From the NCBI GenBank assembly GCA_003864495.1, contig ML133457.1, forward strand, positions 930,001 through 994,000: a stretch of 64,000 nucleotides of DNA. Reading direction: 5' to 3'. How positions within the stretch are numbered: the stretch's first letter is position 1; each line of letters begins with the position of its first letter. The notes under the pieces were generated by a model. The model was given only the letters and a program-made list of their open reading frames with translations, did not search any database and was not told where the DNA came from. Position numbers and translations under genes: made by a program. The stretch is from Nemopilema nomurai (taxonomy: Eukaryota; Cnidaria; Scyphozoa; Rhizostomeae; Rhizostomatidae). Shown in pieces: positions 1-12,566 of this stretch.

Positions 1-193
1 CCATCCGATGTTCTCAGACTTTGGTGAGTGTTGGAGAACAAGATAGTTTAAGCCATGCAAGAAAATCTGCTTTTTAAGGCAATTTTAAGGTAGTTGAAGA
101 CTTTGTGGCACTAACTATAATAATTCTATATCTACATTGTAAAAGGTGCTGTGTTGTTCTTTTACTTGAATAAAATAAAAAAGATACACTTAC

Positions 194-3100
194 ATTGGTA
201 CGCTGCTTAGGAATGGAATCCAAAATTTTCAGAATTAATTTAGGATTTTTCCTTCTTTTCTTGAAAGAATCATGGATGTCTTTTGAAACCTACACAAACG
301 GACAAAGACTTTTAGATTTCCAAAAATCAAGGATATCTGTGTGGCCTAAATAACCAAGCTGCAAGGGAATCTCTTTGAATAGAAATGCTCCATGATTACA
401 AAGGATCTTGTTCATTAGCAGTAAGTCGAAAGTAGACACTTGTTAAGAAATGACATTGGAACGAGGGAAGGACTAGACATAAGAAGAAAAGTAGTTAGGC
501 CCATATTTCTAACATCAGTCAACAGTGAAACAAGTGTATCGCATATTCTCGATTGCTATTTGACTAGGCACAGGTGGCAAATGTAGCAGATTGTGGCTAA
601 AGTGTCGGTGAGAATGTAGAGATCTCAAGTCGAGAGCGCCTGTCTAAAATCGAACAGCTTATCAGAAAACACGAACACATATTCGAACTTGCTTCGTCCA
701 AAACGTTTCAGCTTATCAGTAAAATAAAACTGATGAAAAGAAGAGAGTTTATCGGTCAAAAGCTAATGTTACACGGTGCAATTCCATTATCATCTTTTGT
801 CACAATGGCGTTGTTTCGTGTTACATCTCATTTCTGCGAAATTCAACGCAGTTTTTCTGCTCTCGCAACGGTTGCTTGAAGTTGCATTCGGTTCTACTTT
901 TTGCAACGATTGCCGGCATTCTGACAGTCATTGCAACGTGTAACATCGATCTTCGCAACCTGTAATGCTATCACATTTTGGCGCTTTTATTTGAAGATCG
1001 TCCCCAGTCTCCTTAGACCGCCGCCCGTCCTCTGTCGTTGCAAGTTACAGAAATCGCTGCTGTTTGTTATACACCTTGAAACAGTGCTTAATACTTCTTT
1101 TATTTACCATTGCGGCAGAAGTTGTTTTGGAAATTGCTCCGCGTATCACTAGCGTAACTGCTGGTGCTTCATTTTCAAAGCACTTTGAACAACTTCCTGC
1201 TCTGATGAACCATGGGCGTTTTGGCAACAACGTCACGGAGATCTATATAGAACCTTTTCCATACTTTACTTCCAGAGCATTAACTACACATTGTGTTTTA
1301 GGCGTAGACTTAGGGGGCTCCGGGGCTTGAACTCCTCTTGGTAAGAGTGAAATTTAATCAAGATGAAATAATATTACATTAGGTCCATCAGCTAGGCCCT
1401 TTTCTTTTCTGTGACATCAGCACTCTAAATAAGCAATCACCAAAACTTTTGTCACCCCCCTTGGAAAAAGTATAAGTCTGCGCCTATGAATGCGTGTAAA
1501 AGTCTCTAGCATGGTTGGCAGACGGAGGGTCCCCTGTATGTCAAAGTATGTCAAAATGTGATTTGATACCTTCGCATTGATGAACTTCTCGCTGAGAACC
1601 ACAAGCGCATCCACCGCAGCGTCAAAGTAATCGAGATACATGTTCACAGCGTCATAATCATCATCAACCACACTTTTGTCGCTTTCACCCTTGTCAAGAC
1701 TTCCTTCGTGTCCATCGAGGTGGACGGAAAGTTCCTCAGCCAACATTAAAACGCTTAGTAATATCTCGAGCTCTGAAACGCAGGTAATACAGTGAATGAC
1801 TATGTGAACAACAAAAACAACGTCAATGAAACACTATGCTTTCGCTATCACCAATTCACACTATGCTTTTGCTGTCATCAAATACATCAGAACGAACCGA
1901 ATGGACAGCTTACTTCAATGGTACAAAGCACCAAAGTCAGAAAATAATGTATATCTCATGTCATATAACAGTTGGAGATCAGTAAAGTAAAAGAGTTGAC
2001 ATAATAATGCAAGAAAAATAGGCACAAGTAGGTACAAACACTGGAACTATGCTGCCTAAAAAACTCCATGTCACAATACGACATGAGAGTTCATCGATTC
2101 CATATAACCAATATCACCAAAGAATGGCAAATAATACAAGGTTTGATACAATTTTGCATATAATCACAAACTTCAATATAACATAGCATTAACAATACAT
2201 GAATAAAGAAGGGCAAATGAACGCTGGTCTGGGATAAAAGAGGCAATAAACGACTAATTATATATGTTTTCTGTTAATAGAGAAAGACAGAGGAGAGAGG
2301 ATCTTATTGCACTGAATGAATAATCTAAGAAGATAGGGTTGCTAATAGATGAGAAGATAGGAATAAGAGTTAATCGGATAATTGGTACAGGGACATGCGT
2401 TGATTTGTCTACGTCGTTTTAAAGCGCCTCCAATCGCAAATATCTGGTTCAAACAGTTCACCTTCCTCGGAGAAGCTCTCCTCAATTTGCTTGTCAGCAC
2501 ACATCACGACGTTCAGAATGCAGCATGATGACGCCAGGACTGGAATGAAGACTGCGAAGGAGACACGCTTTTGCTTCCCTCTTTCAGGATTATCTTGGCG
2601 ATTCGAGAACTGTCTTTGACAGCAACTGTAAAAAAAAAACCATTTAATGTTTAAGAGCCACCTTTTGAATTGATATATTGTTATTTAGATGGTTATTGGG
2701 AACTTAATGTAGTATAGAAGGACATACCTATTAGGCATATGTGCATAGGGAGAGGGAAATACCGTGGAATTAATGGCAGAATAGATGCAAAATGACACAA
2801 TAGCGCTCTTTTACTGGGGGTAAAGAGAGGTACCTTTTGCCTACACACTGGCGTTGGAAAGTACAACGCAAGATTATGGATGTAGCTTAAAGTAGCTTGC
2901 TCAACAATAAGACAAGAAAGCAGAATTAGTGTTACGGTTTCCGAACAAAGTAATCTGGGGTGCAGTTCCAAACTGGGTGAATCTGGTGTTGCTATAGTCA
3001 GTCTGGATTTGAGAATTCGAAAATTGTTACGAAACTATCGTAAATTTTTTTTAATAATTGGACCTCAAATATCCAGTAATGTGCCACTTATCACTTTTAG

Positions 3101-6100
3101 ACTAAGGCCAAAGACAGATTTTGGGAATTTTCGCCATCACATGAAGGAATTGTGGTGGTAACTGAACGGCTGTCAATTCCCAAAGAAAAGTCCAAAAAAT
3201 TCCTAGAATGATTAATAGAACCACAAAGAAGCCCTTTTCAACGGTAGCCTACGATGAATTGAGGAACCAACGACATGAGCATTCTCATCTTGCTTACGTA
3301 CCAAACTTATGTATCATCCTCATCAAAATAGTATTCAGATACTAAATTAGTCCATGGGAGACATTAACGAGCGTACGAATCCCAAGTTAATGGCTGTTGT
3401 TGTCCAAAAACAAAAACCGTGTTCGTCAGCTTAACACATTGGTCATCGGTTAAAGGCTTGCAATCACGTGGAAAGTCACGTGGATGGTGAATCACCCAAT
3501 GTTAGCAGCCTGTGGAAATCTTACATTTTATTTAGCTAACAAAAAAAGATAATGTCTCACCTAGTGACGAAACGCCTTTTTCTGTAGTGGAAATTAGTTG
3601 TAGAATGTGAAGCAATTGTCCTACTGTTTGTGGATGCTTCACACTGCAAATACAAATGATAAAAAATCCGATAAGCAGATTAATTTAAAAATCTAGGATA
3701 TAAATCTGTCGCAAATTACACTATATACTTATCCAAATTATAATCATCATTTACCAAACGAGCAAAATATTTGGCAAAACATCTTCAAGCACATTGCAGC
3801 AGTGGAGAGAGAAGGGACATATTACTTTTCCCTCTTTTCCACTGTTTTCTCTTTTTATTGAGATTGGGTTCTAATTTTCATAAATAAGTCATAAGAATTT
3901 CTACTTTAGCCAGATTATCTAATCTTCACTCAAGAAATGAAAATGACTGAAAAAGCAACAAAAGTACAGGTGAGTGAAAAAATTAATTGAGAAACCAAAG
4001 ACCAAAATTTATTAACTTAACTGTCTCAGTGCACTAAGTGTTCGGGAAAAGACCCCAGAGCAGAGCTCCCAGTTGGATCAACAAAAAGCCCCTTCCCCAT
4101 CTATCTCCACTTAAAAACAAGCCCCAGAGGTACCGAATTCCTCTCTGGGGTACAAGTCATTGGTAAGAAAAGAAAGGCTGACATACGCTACTCTTCTGTA
4201 AACATCACATAGCAATGTGACCATCTCTTTACTTGACAGCTCTTCCAGAATGCTTTCATCGTAAAAGAGCAGTTGATCGATCACTTTGGTGCCAATATCC
4301 AGGAGCTCAACTGAAGATAAGAACAAACATTTTATCAAAAAACTATGAAACTATCAAAAGCAACTTAACAGCTCTTAACACCTTAATTGAAGTCTCAGCC
4401 AACCTATCCTTAAAAAGATTCTTTTCAGCTCATGAAGAACAATATTTGCTTCACTGAATGCGTTGAATCAAAATTTTCATGGAATGAAATTGTACGTCAT
4501 TTTTACCATTCTAACAATGTAGCCTCACTGAATGCAACTGGTTAAATTATAATTCTTTGCATTTTCATAAAAACTGACAATTGGCTACAGCAACTTTAAA
4601 AATTTTGTTACACAAGTTTATAGTGTCTACCATTCAAAGAGTTGTCCAGGACAGAAACCATTTCCTCAACAACTGACTTTGATTGTAATATCTCAATCCA
4701 TTCTTTCCGGCATTCCTTGTTTGAAATGCAAACACTTATTAACCTATGAGAATAAACACCTTTTAGCAAACAAACTAGAAAACCATACGCAAAACTCTAA
4801 CATGATGTTTTTAAAACGAAATTGACGTAAATCTAATGAATCACAATTAATGAAACTAGACCCTAAAGTATGTTTGTGGATCTGCAAAGGCATCCATAAT
4901 GATGTTGGCAGAGTTCCAATAATTATGGCGACTAGTAAAACATTTATGCACTACTCCTACAAATATGATGTGACAAAGAGAAGTTATCTTGGACTAAAAC
5001 GACAGATAGCTTTAGAATATTGAAACCTACAAGCTCTTGAAATATTTTGTAAAAACTTTTCAATTTAATAGTCACCTCTCAGCAGTTGCCAAATATTAAA
5101 GGCAATCACATCTTGGTATAGGCTTGTTTTAAAAACAAATGTAAAATTCATCATTGGCACATGTTCACTGTTGGGCTCAAAAATGTAACAAAAATATTTT
5201 ATCAGAAAAAAATAAACATAGCACATAAAAACATAAAACAAACCTGAACAGTTCAATCAATGTTCTCGAGTCAGGACTCTTAATATACATCAAGGCAGTG
5301 TCACTAAGACAAAAATATGAAGAATATTCACAAAATTAAAAAACAATCAAACTTTGCAATTTACAACATTATAGGGTGTGATTTCTAATGTTATAACCAA
5401 AATAAATGAAGGCAAAAGTTAGTAACAAAACATATGTCACTTCATCCTTAGAGGCTATTTTAGTAACAGGGTTTGTCTTTACATCATTTTTACATTTATT
5501 CCCAAATTCATTGATCAAAAGTTATGCATATCAATAGATTCTAATAATCCTATAGATGCTGGCTGTAGCAATGTGTGCCCTTTTCAGTTAATTAAAGTCT
5601 TACATGAAAAATAACCAACCCAAGTTATTTAGGCTTATACTCCCTTTCATTCTAAGTCAACTTGTATTCCGCTTTGAGTCAATAACAACTACCCAAAATG
5701 CATATTTATGATATTAAAATAGTTAGCAATAGTTGAAAGGTTTTAAATGTTGTAAGTTAGCCAAGTATTTAGCATTATACAATCAAGAATCAAATTAGTT
5801 AAGCACGTAATAAATACCTACCATATAGTTGCATGCTTTGTGATTTCTTTGCAGACACTTGATGTACATGCCATATTGGCCAAAATTCCTAGAGAAATTT
5901 CCTGAAAGCCAACAATATGGATCCGTAAAGCCAACATAAGCCTCAAAGTAAATGGTATGATTACAAATTTGAATAGTAGTCCTTACACTCATAAAGACTT
6001 ACCTGTATACGAGGTCTCTCTTCATGCACTAAAACTTCTTTAATCACAGAGATGCCTTCTTCTTCGAGTAAGTAACTTGATACATCCTTAAAAGATAACC

Positions 6101-6932
6101 ATTATTCAACATTTGGTCCTGAGTCAACTTAAAGGTGAAAGGTCAGTTATCTAATAACTGATCAGAGCCAACAGTGATTATGTTATGCAACAAATTCTTA
6201 TACAACAGCACTTTTGTAAAAACTTCCTTCCTTCCTTCAGCCCAACAAATTCTTATACAACAACATGTAAACAGATCATGGATATAGAAACATTCTAGCA
6301 TGAGGCTTTGTCCATTTATAAATCTACACAACAAACTCACAGAGTCCATGGTCATATCCCATAGTTCGCACAACTGCTGCTCCAAATCAGAATCCCTTTC
6401 ATCCTCTTCATTAGATTCTTCAGACTCATCTTCATTTCCCTCAACAGGACTATGCCTTGTTCCTTTTGCTAAGCGAACAAGAACACCTAGTACCCACTTC
6501 TTGCTATAGGCAGTGTCACCTAAAAAAGACAAAACATAAAACATAGGGAAATGGTAAAATAGGTAAGACAAATAAATAAAATTGGAGAAAATTATTCTAC
6601 AATAAAAACATATATGAAGAGAAGACAACCCCAAACCTGATTATGCTAGTACTACAATCAAAATCATCAAGAATCAGGAAATCAACTAATTCAACCAACC
6701 AGAAGCTTGTCAAGACAAAAACTCAAAGGAATTTTACTAACTTTCTTTGTGAAAACTCAGCTAACAATGCAAACTTGAATAAAACATTAGGAGGCATGCA
6801 AAAAAGTTTACAGGAAGGTGTTGACAAAATTGGGTACTTGCCAATTCTGTCCCCCTCTAGTATTTCTTTTTCCTCTGCAGTCAGTACTGGTTGCTGTGGA
6901 TTGCTTGAAGGATTCAAACCTTCATCTGACAT
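194..6932 (-). CDS. SAAL1: SAAL1-like protein (armadillo-type), 3' end beyond window
   Basis: SAAL1 is an armadillo-like, proliferation-associated protein; its biochemical role is poorly defined. Exons in transcript order: 6842-6932, 6341-6519, 6003-6086, 5822-5901, 5244-5303, 4631-4743, 4192-4310, 3561-3636 (or to 3643), 2936-2972, 2462-2625, 1570-1772, 194-289. The ATG at 6932 opens MSDEGLNPSS. The family-defining stretch runs DRIGDTAYSKKWVLGVL, an acidic EDESEESNEEDERD run, then CELWDMTMD. Later exons give EISLGILANMACTS, an ILEEL helix and HILQLISTTEKG, all in the order of vertebrate SAAL1. The model gives about 434 codons against roughly 474 in human, so the C-terminus should lie left of base 1. 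The first intron needs a GC donor. The exon 7/8 junction and the 37-nt exon at 2936-2972 are tentative: phase fits but similarity is weak. The gene is divergent from FBXO22. Confidence 0.85.
289..1569. other. SAAL1 intron, no independent gene seen
   Basis: This lies between the two most 3' SAAL1 exons in the window. It holds short open frames on both strands, including a hydrophobic plus-strand frame near 1064-1330 that lacks an ATG at its start. No family match, RNA gene or repeat was recognised. Confidence 0.5.
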
Positions 6933-8036
6933 TTTTACCGAACTTAAATCTCAGACTTTAAGTCTTATGCAAATATCAACTTTTTTAAGTGTAACCTAGA
7001 ATAGATAAAGTAATGCAAAGTTACACATACAGCAAGTCACAACAAAAATAGATGAACATATGAACTACATAATGTTGATATAATCGTGATCGACTCCTTT
7101 TTGAAGAAGGCAGAGTTCAGAATTTCTATAATTATTAAAGCCAGAAGGCACTAAGCTTGCTTTTTTAGGCTAATTTAGGTTTTACGTACATGCGAACATA
7201 CTATACTAGTTTTCTTAGACGATATTGGGAAAATTCCAATCAACTACTCACCATGTATAAAAAAATGTCAGATAGTCTTCTCTAACAAAAACGACTCGGG
7301 CTTTAGAGACTGGTAACTTAGTTTAGGCCTAATGGAATAGTACCAAATATCACCGTCGTACGATTAAGTACATACTTTCCACAGCAGGAGTTTGTCCCAT
7401 ATCTAAACTCGAAATAAGTTGAAAAACTCTGGTTTTTATCTACAACCAGTTTTAATATACTTCCGTTCAAAATCCTCGCCAAACTGGCAGAAATAACAGG
7501 CGGGAAAGTAGCTGCAAATCTGCCAACATTTCGGAAGCACCGAAGGAGCACAAAGAATTTGGGAAAAATCTCTAAATCTTCATTACACTGTAAAACATTT
7601 TCGAAACATGTTTGATTTCCATGGATATAAAAATTAAATTCAACTGATTGAATAAATTTTTTAGTGTATGGTACATTTAAAAAAAATTGAAAGTTCTTAT
7701 TAACACTCCTAATACAGTATCGCCCTGTATTTATCCAAAATTCCTTTTTTAAGATATTGATATTATTATTTAAAGATAGTATCGATTAATGAGTGTAGTA
7801 TCCAAATTTTCATTATCCAATTTGTATGAAGGAAAGGAAAGCATGCTGGTGGAATTTCGCGCCAATTCGAGCAACCACAACAACATTACGTAACAATTTG
7901 TCATTGAAAGGAAGACATTTTTAAGTTGGACCTGCATTGGTTGTTGCTTGTATGTTTACAAGGGTATCACACTTCCGATGTGACAAGAAGCGGTTTAAAA
8001 TTTAATAGATTTGTTCGTGCTAGAAAAGGCTCACGT
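6933..8036. promoter_or_regulatory. Head-to-head SAAL1/FBXO22 intergenic region, probable bidirectional promoter
   Basis: About 1.1 kb separates the SAAL1 ATG (minus) from the FBXO22 ATG (plus). An E2F-like site TTTCGCGCC lies at 7855-7863, about 175 bases upstream of the FBXO22 start. The rest is AT-rich with no clear TATA arrangement. A shared promoter is inferred from orientation and spacing only. Confidence 0.45.
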
Positions 8037-9176
8037 ATGGCACGGGCAGCAGGCCTAGACCACTTGCCTCTGGAGATTATTGTCAGGATATTTGACTTCC
8101 TACCCGGAAAGTGTCTCCGAATATGTGGAAGAGTCTGTAGCTCTTGGAGATTTGCGAGTATCACAGCACTTTCAAAACCACATCGTCGAACCCCAGTCGG
8201 TAAAATTTACTTTGTGTGGTTGCCCACTAGAGCAAGCAATCGATCTTCGTACTTGGTGCCAATCAAGGAATTCCTGGACGAAACGATGGTTGATGTTGGT
8301 ACAGTCATAATTCTGAATGAAATGTCTTGCACCATGAACTATGACAAAGCACTTTGCCAAACCCTTGTTAATGAAATTAACCTCCGGGATAAATTAGAAG
8401 TTCCTAACAACATGAATGTTGTTGGGTGCACCGTGAAATCTGCATTTGGACCAAGAAATGCAGTCGCGTTAAAAAGCACGGAGGATAATTCTGTAGAGCC
8501 TGTTAACCAACTGAACACAGCTGCGGTGCTCCTTATTCCAAAATCAGACACATACTCGATCAGAAATTTTCATATTCCCATGAAGAAAGTGTATGAAATG
8601 TTGAAAGGGTTCAAATACTTCCTACCCAAAGTTGATGGGGATGCCCCACTTGTTCTTCTGTTTATCCACCCTGTGACTTTGGGAAGGTTGCCTAATCTTG
8701 TTGATGCTATACGCAAGGTTTATTCAAAGGACACTTGCATAATTGGAGTGTATTCTGACCGCTGCATATACAGTGGAAACCTGGTTACAAATAATGAAAT
8801 AGTTGGACTTACTTTCAGTGGTGATATCAAATGTTTTTCAACTGTAATTGACAAGCATGACTTCTATGATGACCCTAAAGATAGACTAAAAGAATTAGCT
8901 GAATTATCAAGAAAGATTCCTAATGAAAAAGATTATGCCAAAGTTTTGTTCATATTTGCTCCATCTTGCATTGTACATCGGATGATGCTTGTGTTCTTGT
9001 CCAAAGTCAAGCAGACATTTCAAGATGCTCAAGTTTTTGCTGGCTATGCATGGAGTGTCTTTGGTGCTAATCATAAGACAAACGATGCAAAAGATGTACC
9101 AGGTGGGAGAGATTACTTGCAAACACAAGCTGTCTTGGTTTGTCTTGTGATGTTTAGCACGAAGATTCACTTATAG
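8037..9176 (+). CDS. FBXO22: F-box only protein 22-like, SCF substrate receptor (F-box + FIST_C), intronless
   Basis: FBXO22 recruits substrates to an SCF (SKP1-CUL1-F-box) ubiquitin ligase through its FIST domains. The 379-residue ORF from the ATG at 8037 has an F-box near residues 8-45 (LPLEIIVRIFDFLP, then a CxxWR-like turn). FIST-type sequence follows, with VGLTFSGD in the same relative place as VGLSFSG in vertebrate FBXO22, and a C-terminal FIST_C region containing a FIFAPSC strand and VFAGYAWSVFG. Human FBXO22 is about 403 residues, so length is close. The frame stays open upstream to about 7926 but has no earlier ATG. It is a single exon, unlike the multi-exon vertebrate gene as I recall it. 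The last residues (after the GGRDY stretch) diverge from the family, so a missed 3' splice is possible, though no clear donor was seen. Confidence 0.85.
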   Translation: MARAAGLDHLPLEIIVRIFDFLPGKCLRICGRVCSSWRFASITALSKPHRRTPVGKIYFVWLPTRASNRSSYLVPIKEFLDETMVDVGTVIILNEMSCTMNYDKALCQTLVNEINLRDKLEVPNNMNVVGCTVKSAFGPRNAVALKSTEDNSVEPVNQLNTAAVLLIPKSDTYSIRNFHIPMKKVYEMLKGFKYFLPKVDGDAPLVLLFIHPVTLGRLPNLVDAIRKVYSKDTCIIGVYSDRCIYSGNLVTNNEIVGLTFSGDIKCFSTVIDKHDFYDDPKDRLKELAELSRKIPNEKDYAKVLFIFAPSCIVHRMMLVFLSKVKQTFQDAQVFAGYAWSVFGANHKTNDAKDVPGGRDYLQTQAVLVCLVMFSTKIHL

Positions 9177-12100
9177 CTTTTGACTGTATGTCAACGGCAT
9201 AGATGCAATCAGATGTTCAAGGAGAAACCAAAATCCAAACCACACTCAAACTTTTTCTTTCCCAATCCTTAGTGGCAGTCATGAGGGGTACCAAAACAGG
9301 ATGTTCCCATCATGTGGAACCATTACCACTTTGCTACTGCATATGCTTATATCATTTTATCAGTGCTGAGACACCATTTCTCTCTATTTAAGTAAAATTG
9401 GTTTGTTTTTGAAGATTTTAGAATTTTGGAAATGCTAGCAAGAAAGCTGTGTAGATAATTATTTTAATTATAAAATTCCCTTAAATCCTTATTTATAATA
9501 GGTTTCCCCACAAAAGAACTCCAATTGTAGATTTTAGGCTATTATATATATATATAATTTAATTTTTATATAACTGTTTGGTTAGGATTGTTTTTTCTAC
9601 AGTAATATGTAAAATAGAATTGTTATGTTAATTGTTTTGTTCAATGCCAAGAGTAACTACCCTTGCTGCTAGAATGGTTTAAAAGAAATCAAATTAGTCA
9701 GTCTGAATTTTTTGGCTGGTAGTTATGGCTTTAAATATGCAGAGAAAAGTTAAGATGGTGTCCACATCTTGGTGATTTGTAATTTGATTCACATGCCATT
9801 GTGGACAATAACATAGGTCATCCCCAAATCAAAAAATCTTTGCTCTTGGGTGTTTTCGCAACCCCGTCATATCAAATTTCAGACAATATTTCCAAGAATT
9901 TATTTGTTATGAAATGGCTAATATCTAATCCAAAGAGGTCCACTTCCTTTGAATTGTTATTCTTCCTTGTGACAATATCGATGTTAGGTTATGCAGAAAT
10001 GGAAGCTCACTCCTTGGTCCTCCTTTAAGCATCAATTCTGGAACAGTATCCTTTTTATATCAAAGCAGTTTCGTGTACATGTATAGGCTAGAAACACATG
10101 TGCTGGAAACTCCTTGTAAGTCAGTAAACATGTGACTGATGATTACCTGTTGAGGAATCTCAGTATTAAGTGATTTAAAGAGTACTGGGTGGTAAGGAAG
10201 TTTGACCTCAACTGACATGTGCAGTGTTTTGAGGGGGCGTTTTTCAGGGATTGTGACTCAGTTGTGATTTATGGAATGTAATTATCTTTGATTGTGTGTA
10301 GGCTGGGTTCACAATCACAACACTCACAGTAGGTATTTCCAGTGCCAGAAGGTAGCAAAAGTACCAATAAATCTGAGCTCTGATTTAATGTTGCCATTTC
10401 CATTTTGTTATATCAGTCTGACTTTGGCTATACAAGGGTAATTTTAGTGCATTCCCTGCTGGATACTTACTTACCTACTTAGGCCCCTTAGGTCCTATTC
10501 AGGACGTGGGGCCACAACACACTGCCCCCAGTGCTTTCTGTCCTGCCCCACTGTGTCAGCCTGTTCCAGTGAGTGCCCCGATTCCTCCAGATCCTTGGCT
10601 ATCGTCCTTCCATGCTGGAAAGCGTCCTTTTAATAATAAACATTACAGGTACAAATAATTGATGAAAGAACTATGAGGCTTAATACTACATAAATAGAAA
10701 CATTTGCACTGTTTACCATTATTGAATGTGAGCCAGTTAAACCTTTATTATTGTTGGCTCTGTTCTTTGAGAGCACTTAATCCTGTGAAATGAAAGCAAA
10801 GTTTTCAACAACACCAAAAGGCTATAAGTGGCAGGATTTAACTGATACATTCCCATCCAACTTCATATGATGATTAGAAATGTACTGTGCAATAATTCTA
10901 AGTGGGTGGGTGGATAAACCATGAGATCTCAACGCTCCTAAGTTTCATCATCCACAATAGGTCAAAAGAATTTTCAAGATTTAAATTAATGAAACTGCAA
11001 CGCCCAATCCAACGCTAGGTCATTTTGACTCGTAAGCTTCTTGGTTCGACTGCAAATGCGAAACGTGGCTGCAGTGAAAGTATGTTTAAATAGCACGCGT
11101 TTATGGAAGCAAATTGTTTGCTTGAAGACATGGGAAATGTTCACCTTTCTTGCTAATATATAGTCCCAAGTAGCACTATAATAGGGAAGTAGAATTAGTA
11201 ATGAGTTGTTGGATTAGAAAAAAGTCGCTCATTAGGAAAATGTCTGACACAGCATTGGAGTCAGAGATGTCATAGGGATAAATTTTCCGCAAAATTGAGG
11301 CAACGCCTGTTTTATAAACAGGCTCAAGTAGCTCTTAACTTGTTCGCATTGTATTGAGAAAAACAAGAATGTGAGAGCGTTAACGCTCAAGTGTAGAAAG
11401 GTTATCATTCAATGTTGATTCTTGCTTGCGTGAAATAGCATACTATGCATGCAAAATTATGGCTCCACCTTTTCCGCGTAACTTTGAACTAACTTGTTCA
11501 TGAACATCAAATATTTTACTTCATATTGTTTGTGTACTGGTTGCTTAGTAGCGTACCTACATGCACGGGTTCCTTATTGTTTCATTGCAACATATTGTTT
11601 ACATACGTTATGACATTTTTGTCAGCATTCAAACGAAGAGAAATAATATTTGGTAAGACAGTTCATTGTTAGCTTCATAAACACTTGTGCTTTACTTGAT
11701 CAAGAGAAGAGGAATCAACTTTAGAAATTAGGAATCAACTATGGGATAGGCTTTGGCTTTGAAAGTAACGGAAAGGAAACCAATGAAATTTGTCAATTAT
11801 TTTGCCTGATTTGCCAAAGTTTCTTGATAAGCTTTTTGACTTGTGAGACTCATTTTTAACACTCTTTTAAATCACATGGCAGCAACTAGTGATTTTTATC
11901 AAAGGTGGCATACCCCTTTACAAAATCAACCCTCGGAGTTACATGAAGATCAACTAAATCACACAGTTTGACTAGTCAAAGAAATTTTCAAGGGCAAAAA
12001 GCAAACTTTCAAGAAATGTAAAAACATTATCAAATGAAAGTTAGAAAAGTTTTAAATGGTCCCGAAAAGGAACGTAAGACTTAAATTTATTTAGGCTTGC

Positions 12101-12566
12101 AGAAGGTGAAAAGCATAATCAGAATATCGTCTTTAGCTTTGGATGAAGCACAGGTATCGCTAAAACGATGTTTTTAACCGCTCTTGGTATACTAACAGTA
12201 TTAGGTTGAAACAGAGATATGATACAATATACGAAACGTGTTGCGTTATAATACAGTGTTTGAGTAAGTGTAAAAGACCAATCCCCACACAATGGTGAGG
12301 TTCAAGTCTGGACTAGCCTAGTTTTAGGCCCAGGGTACATTAGGCACAAGACTCCATTAGAGTCCAGGCTCCAGTTCTTGTCCATGATGTGATGAGCTCA
12401 TAAATAATGGAGAATTATAGGCATCAAGCGATATGCTACATTAAATTTCATTTTATTTGATTATGCATTTTATTTTTCCTTACAAATTCCTTACAAAAAG
12501 TAATTCAAATCGCATGCCCTATCAGTCATAAAGTGCAAAAAGATAATAACAAACTAAGTACAAAAC
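9177..12566. other. Intergenic DNA downstream of FBXO22
   Basis: The first part is probably FBXO22 3' UTR; it is AT-rich, with a short TA run near 9543-9556. A LINE 3'-end fragment sits at 10467-10629. Other open frames are short and show no family resemblance. Nothing else was recognised. Confidence 0.5.
10467..10629 (-). mobile_element. 5'-truncated non-LTR retrotransposon 3' end
   Basis: On the minus strand the bases encode the typical end of an APE-type LINE reverse transcriptase ORF: RTIAKDLEESGHSLEQA, then GQDRKHWGQCVVAPRPE and a stop. The DR-x-x-W motif close to the terminus is characteristic of CR1/RTE/jockey-like elements. A short tail follows the stop and ends in TAAG/TAGG microsatellite units (10467-10484), as seen at LINE 3' ends. 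Only the last ~45 codons remain, so this is a dead-on-arrival copy. The exact clade cannot be set from so little sequence. Confidence 0.7.

Noticed and set aside
1064..1330. Hydrophobic plus-strand frame resembling a signal peptide
   Set aside because: It starts at TTG with no upstream ATG, lies inside a SAAL1 intron, has no family match and no splice context.
12280..12340. GGTTCAAGTCTGG, a tRNA B-box-like sequence
   Set aside because: No convincing A box at the right distance and no cloverleaf can be drawn.
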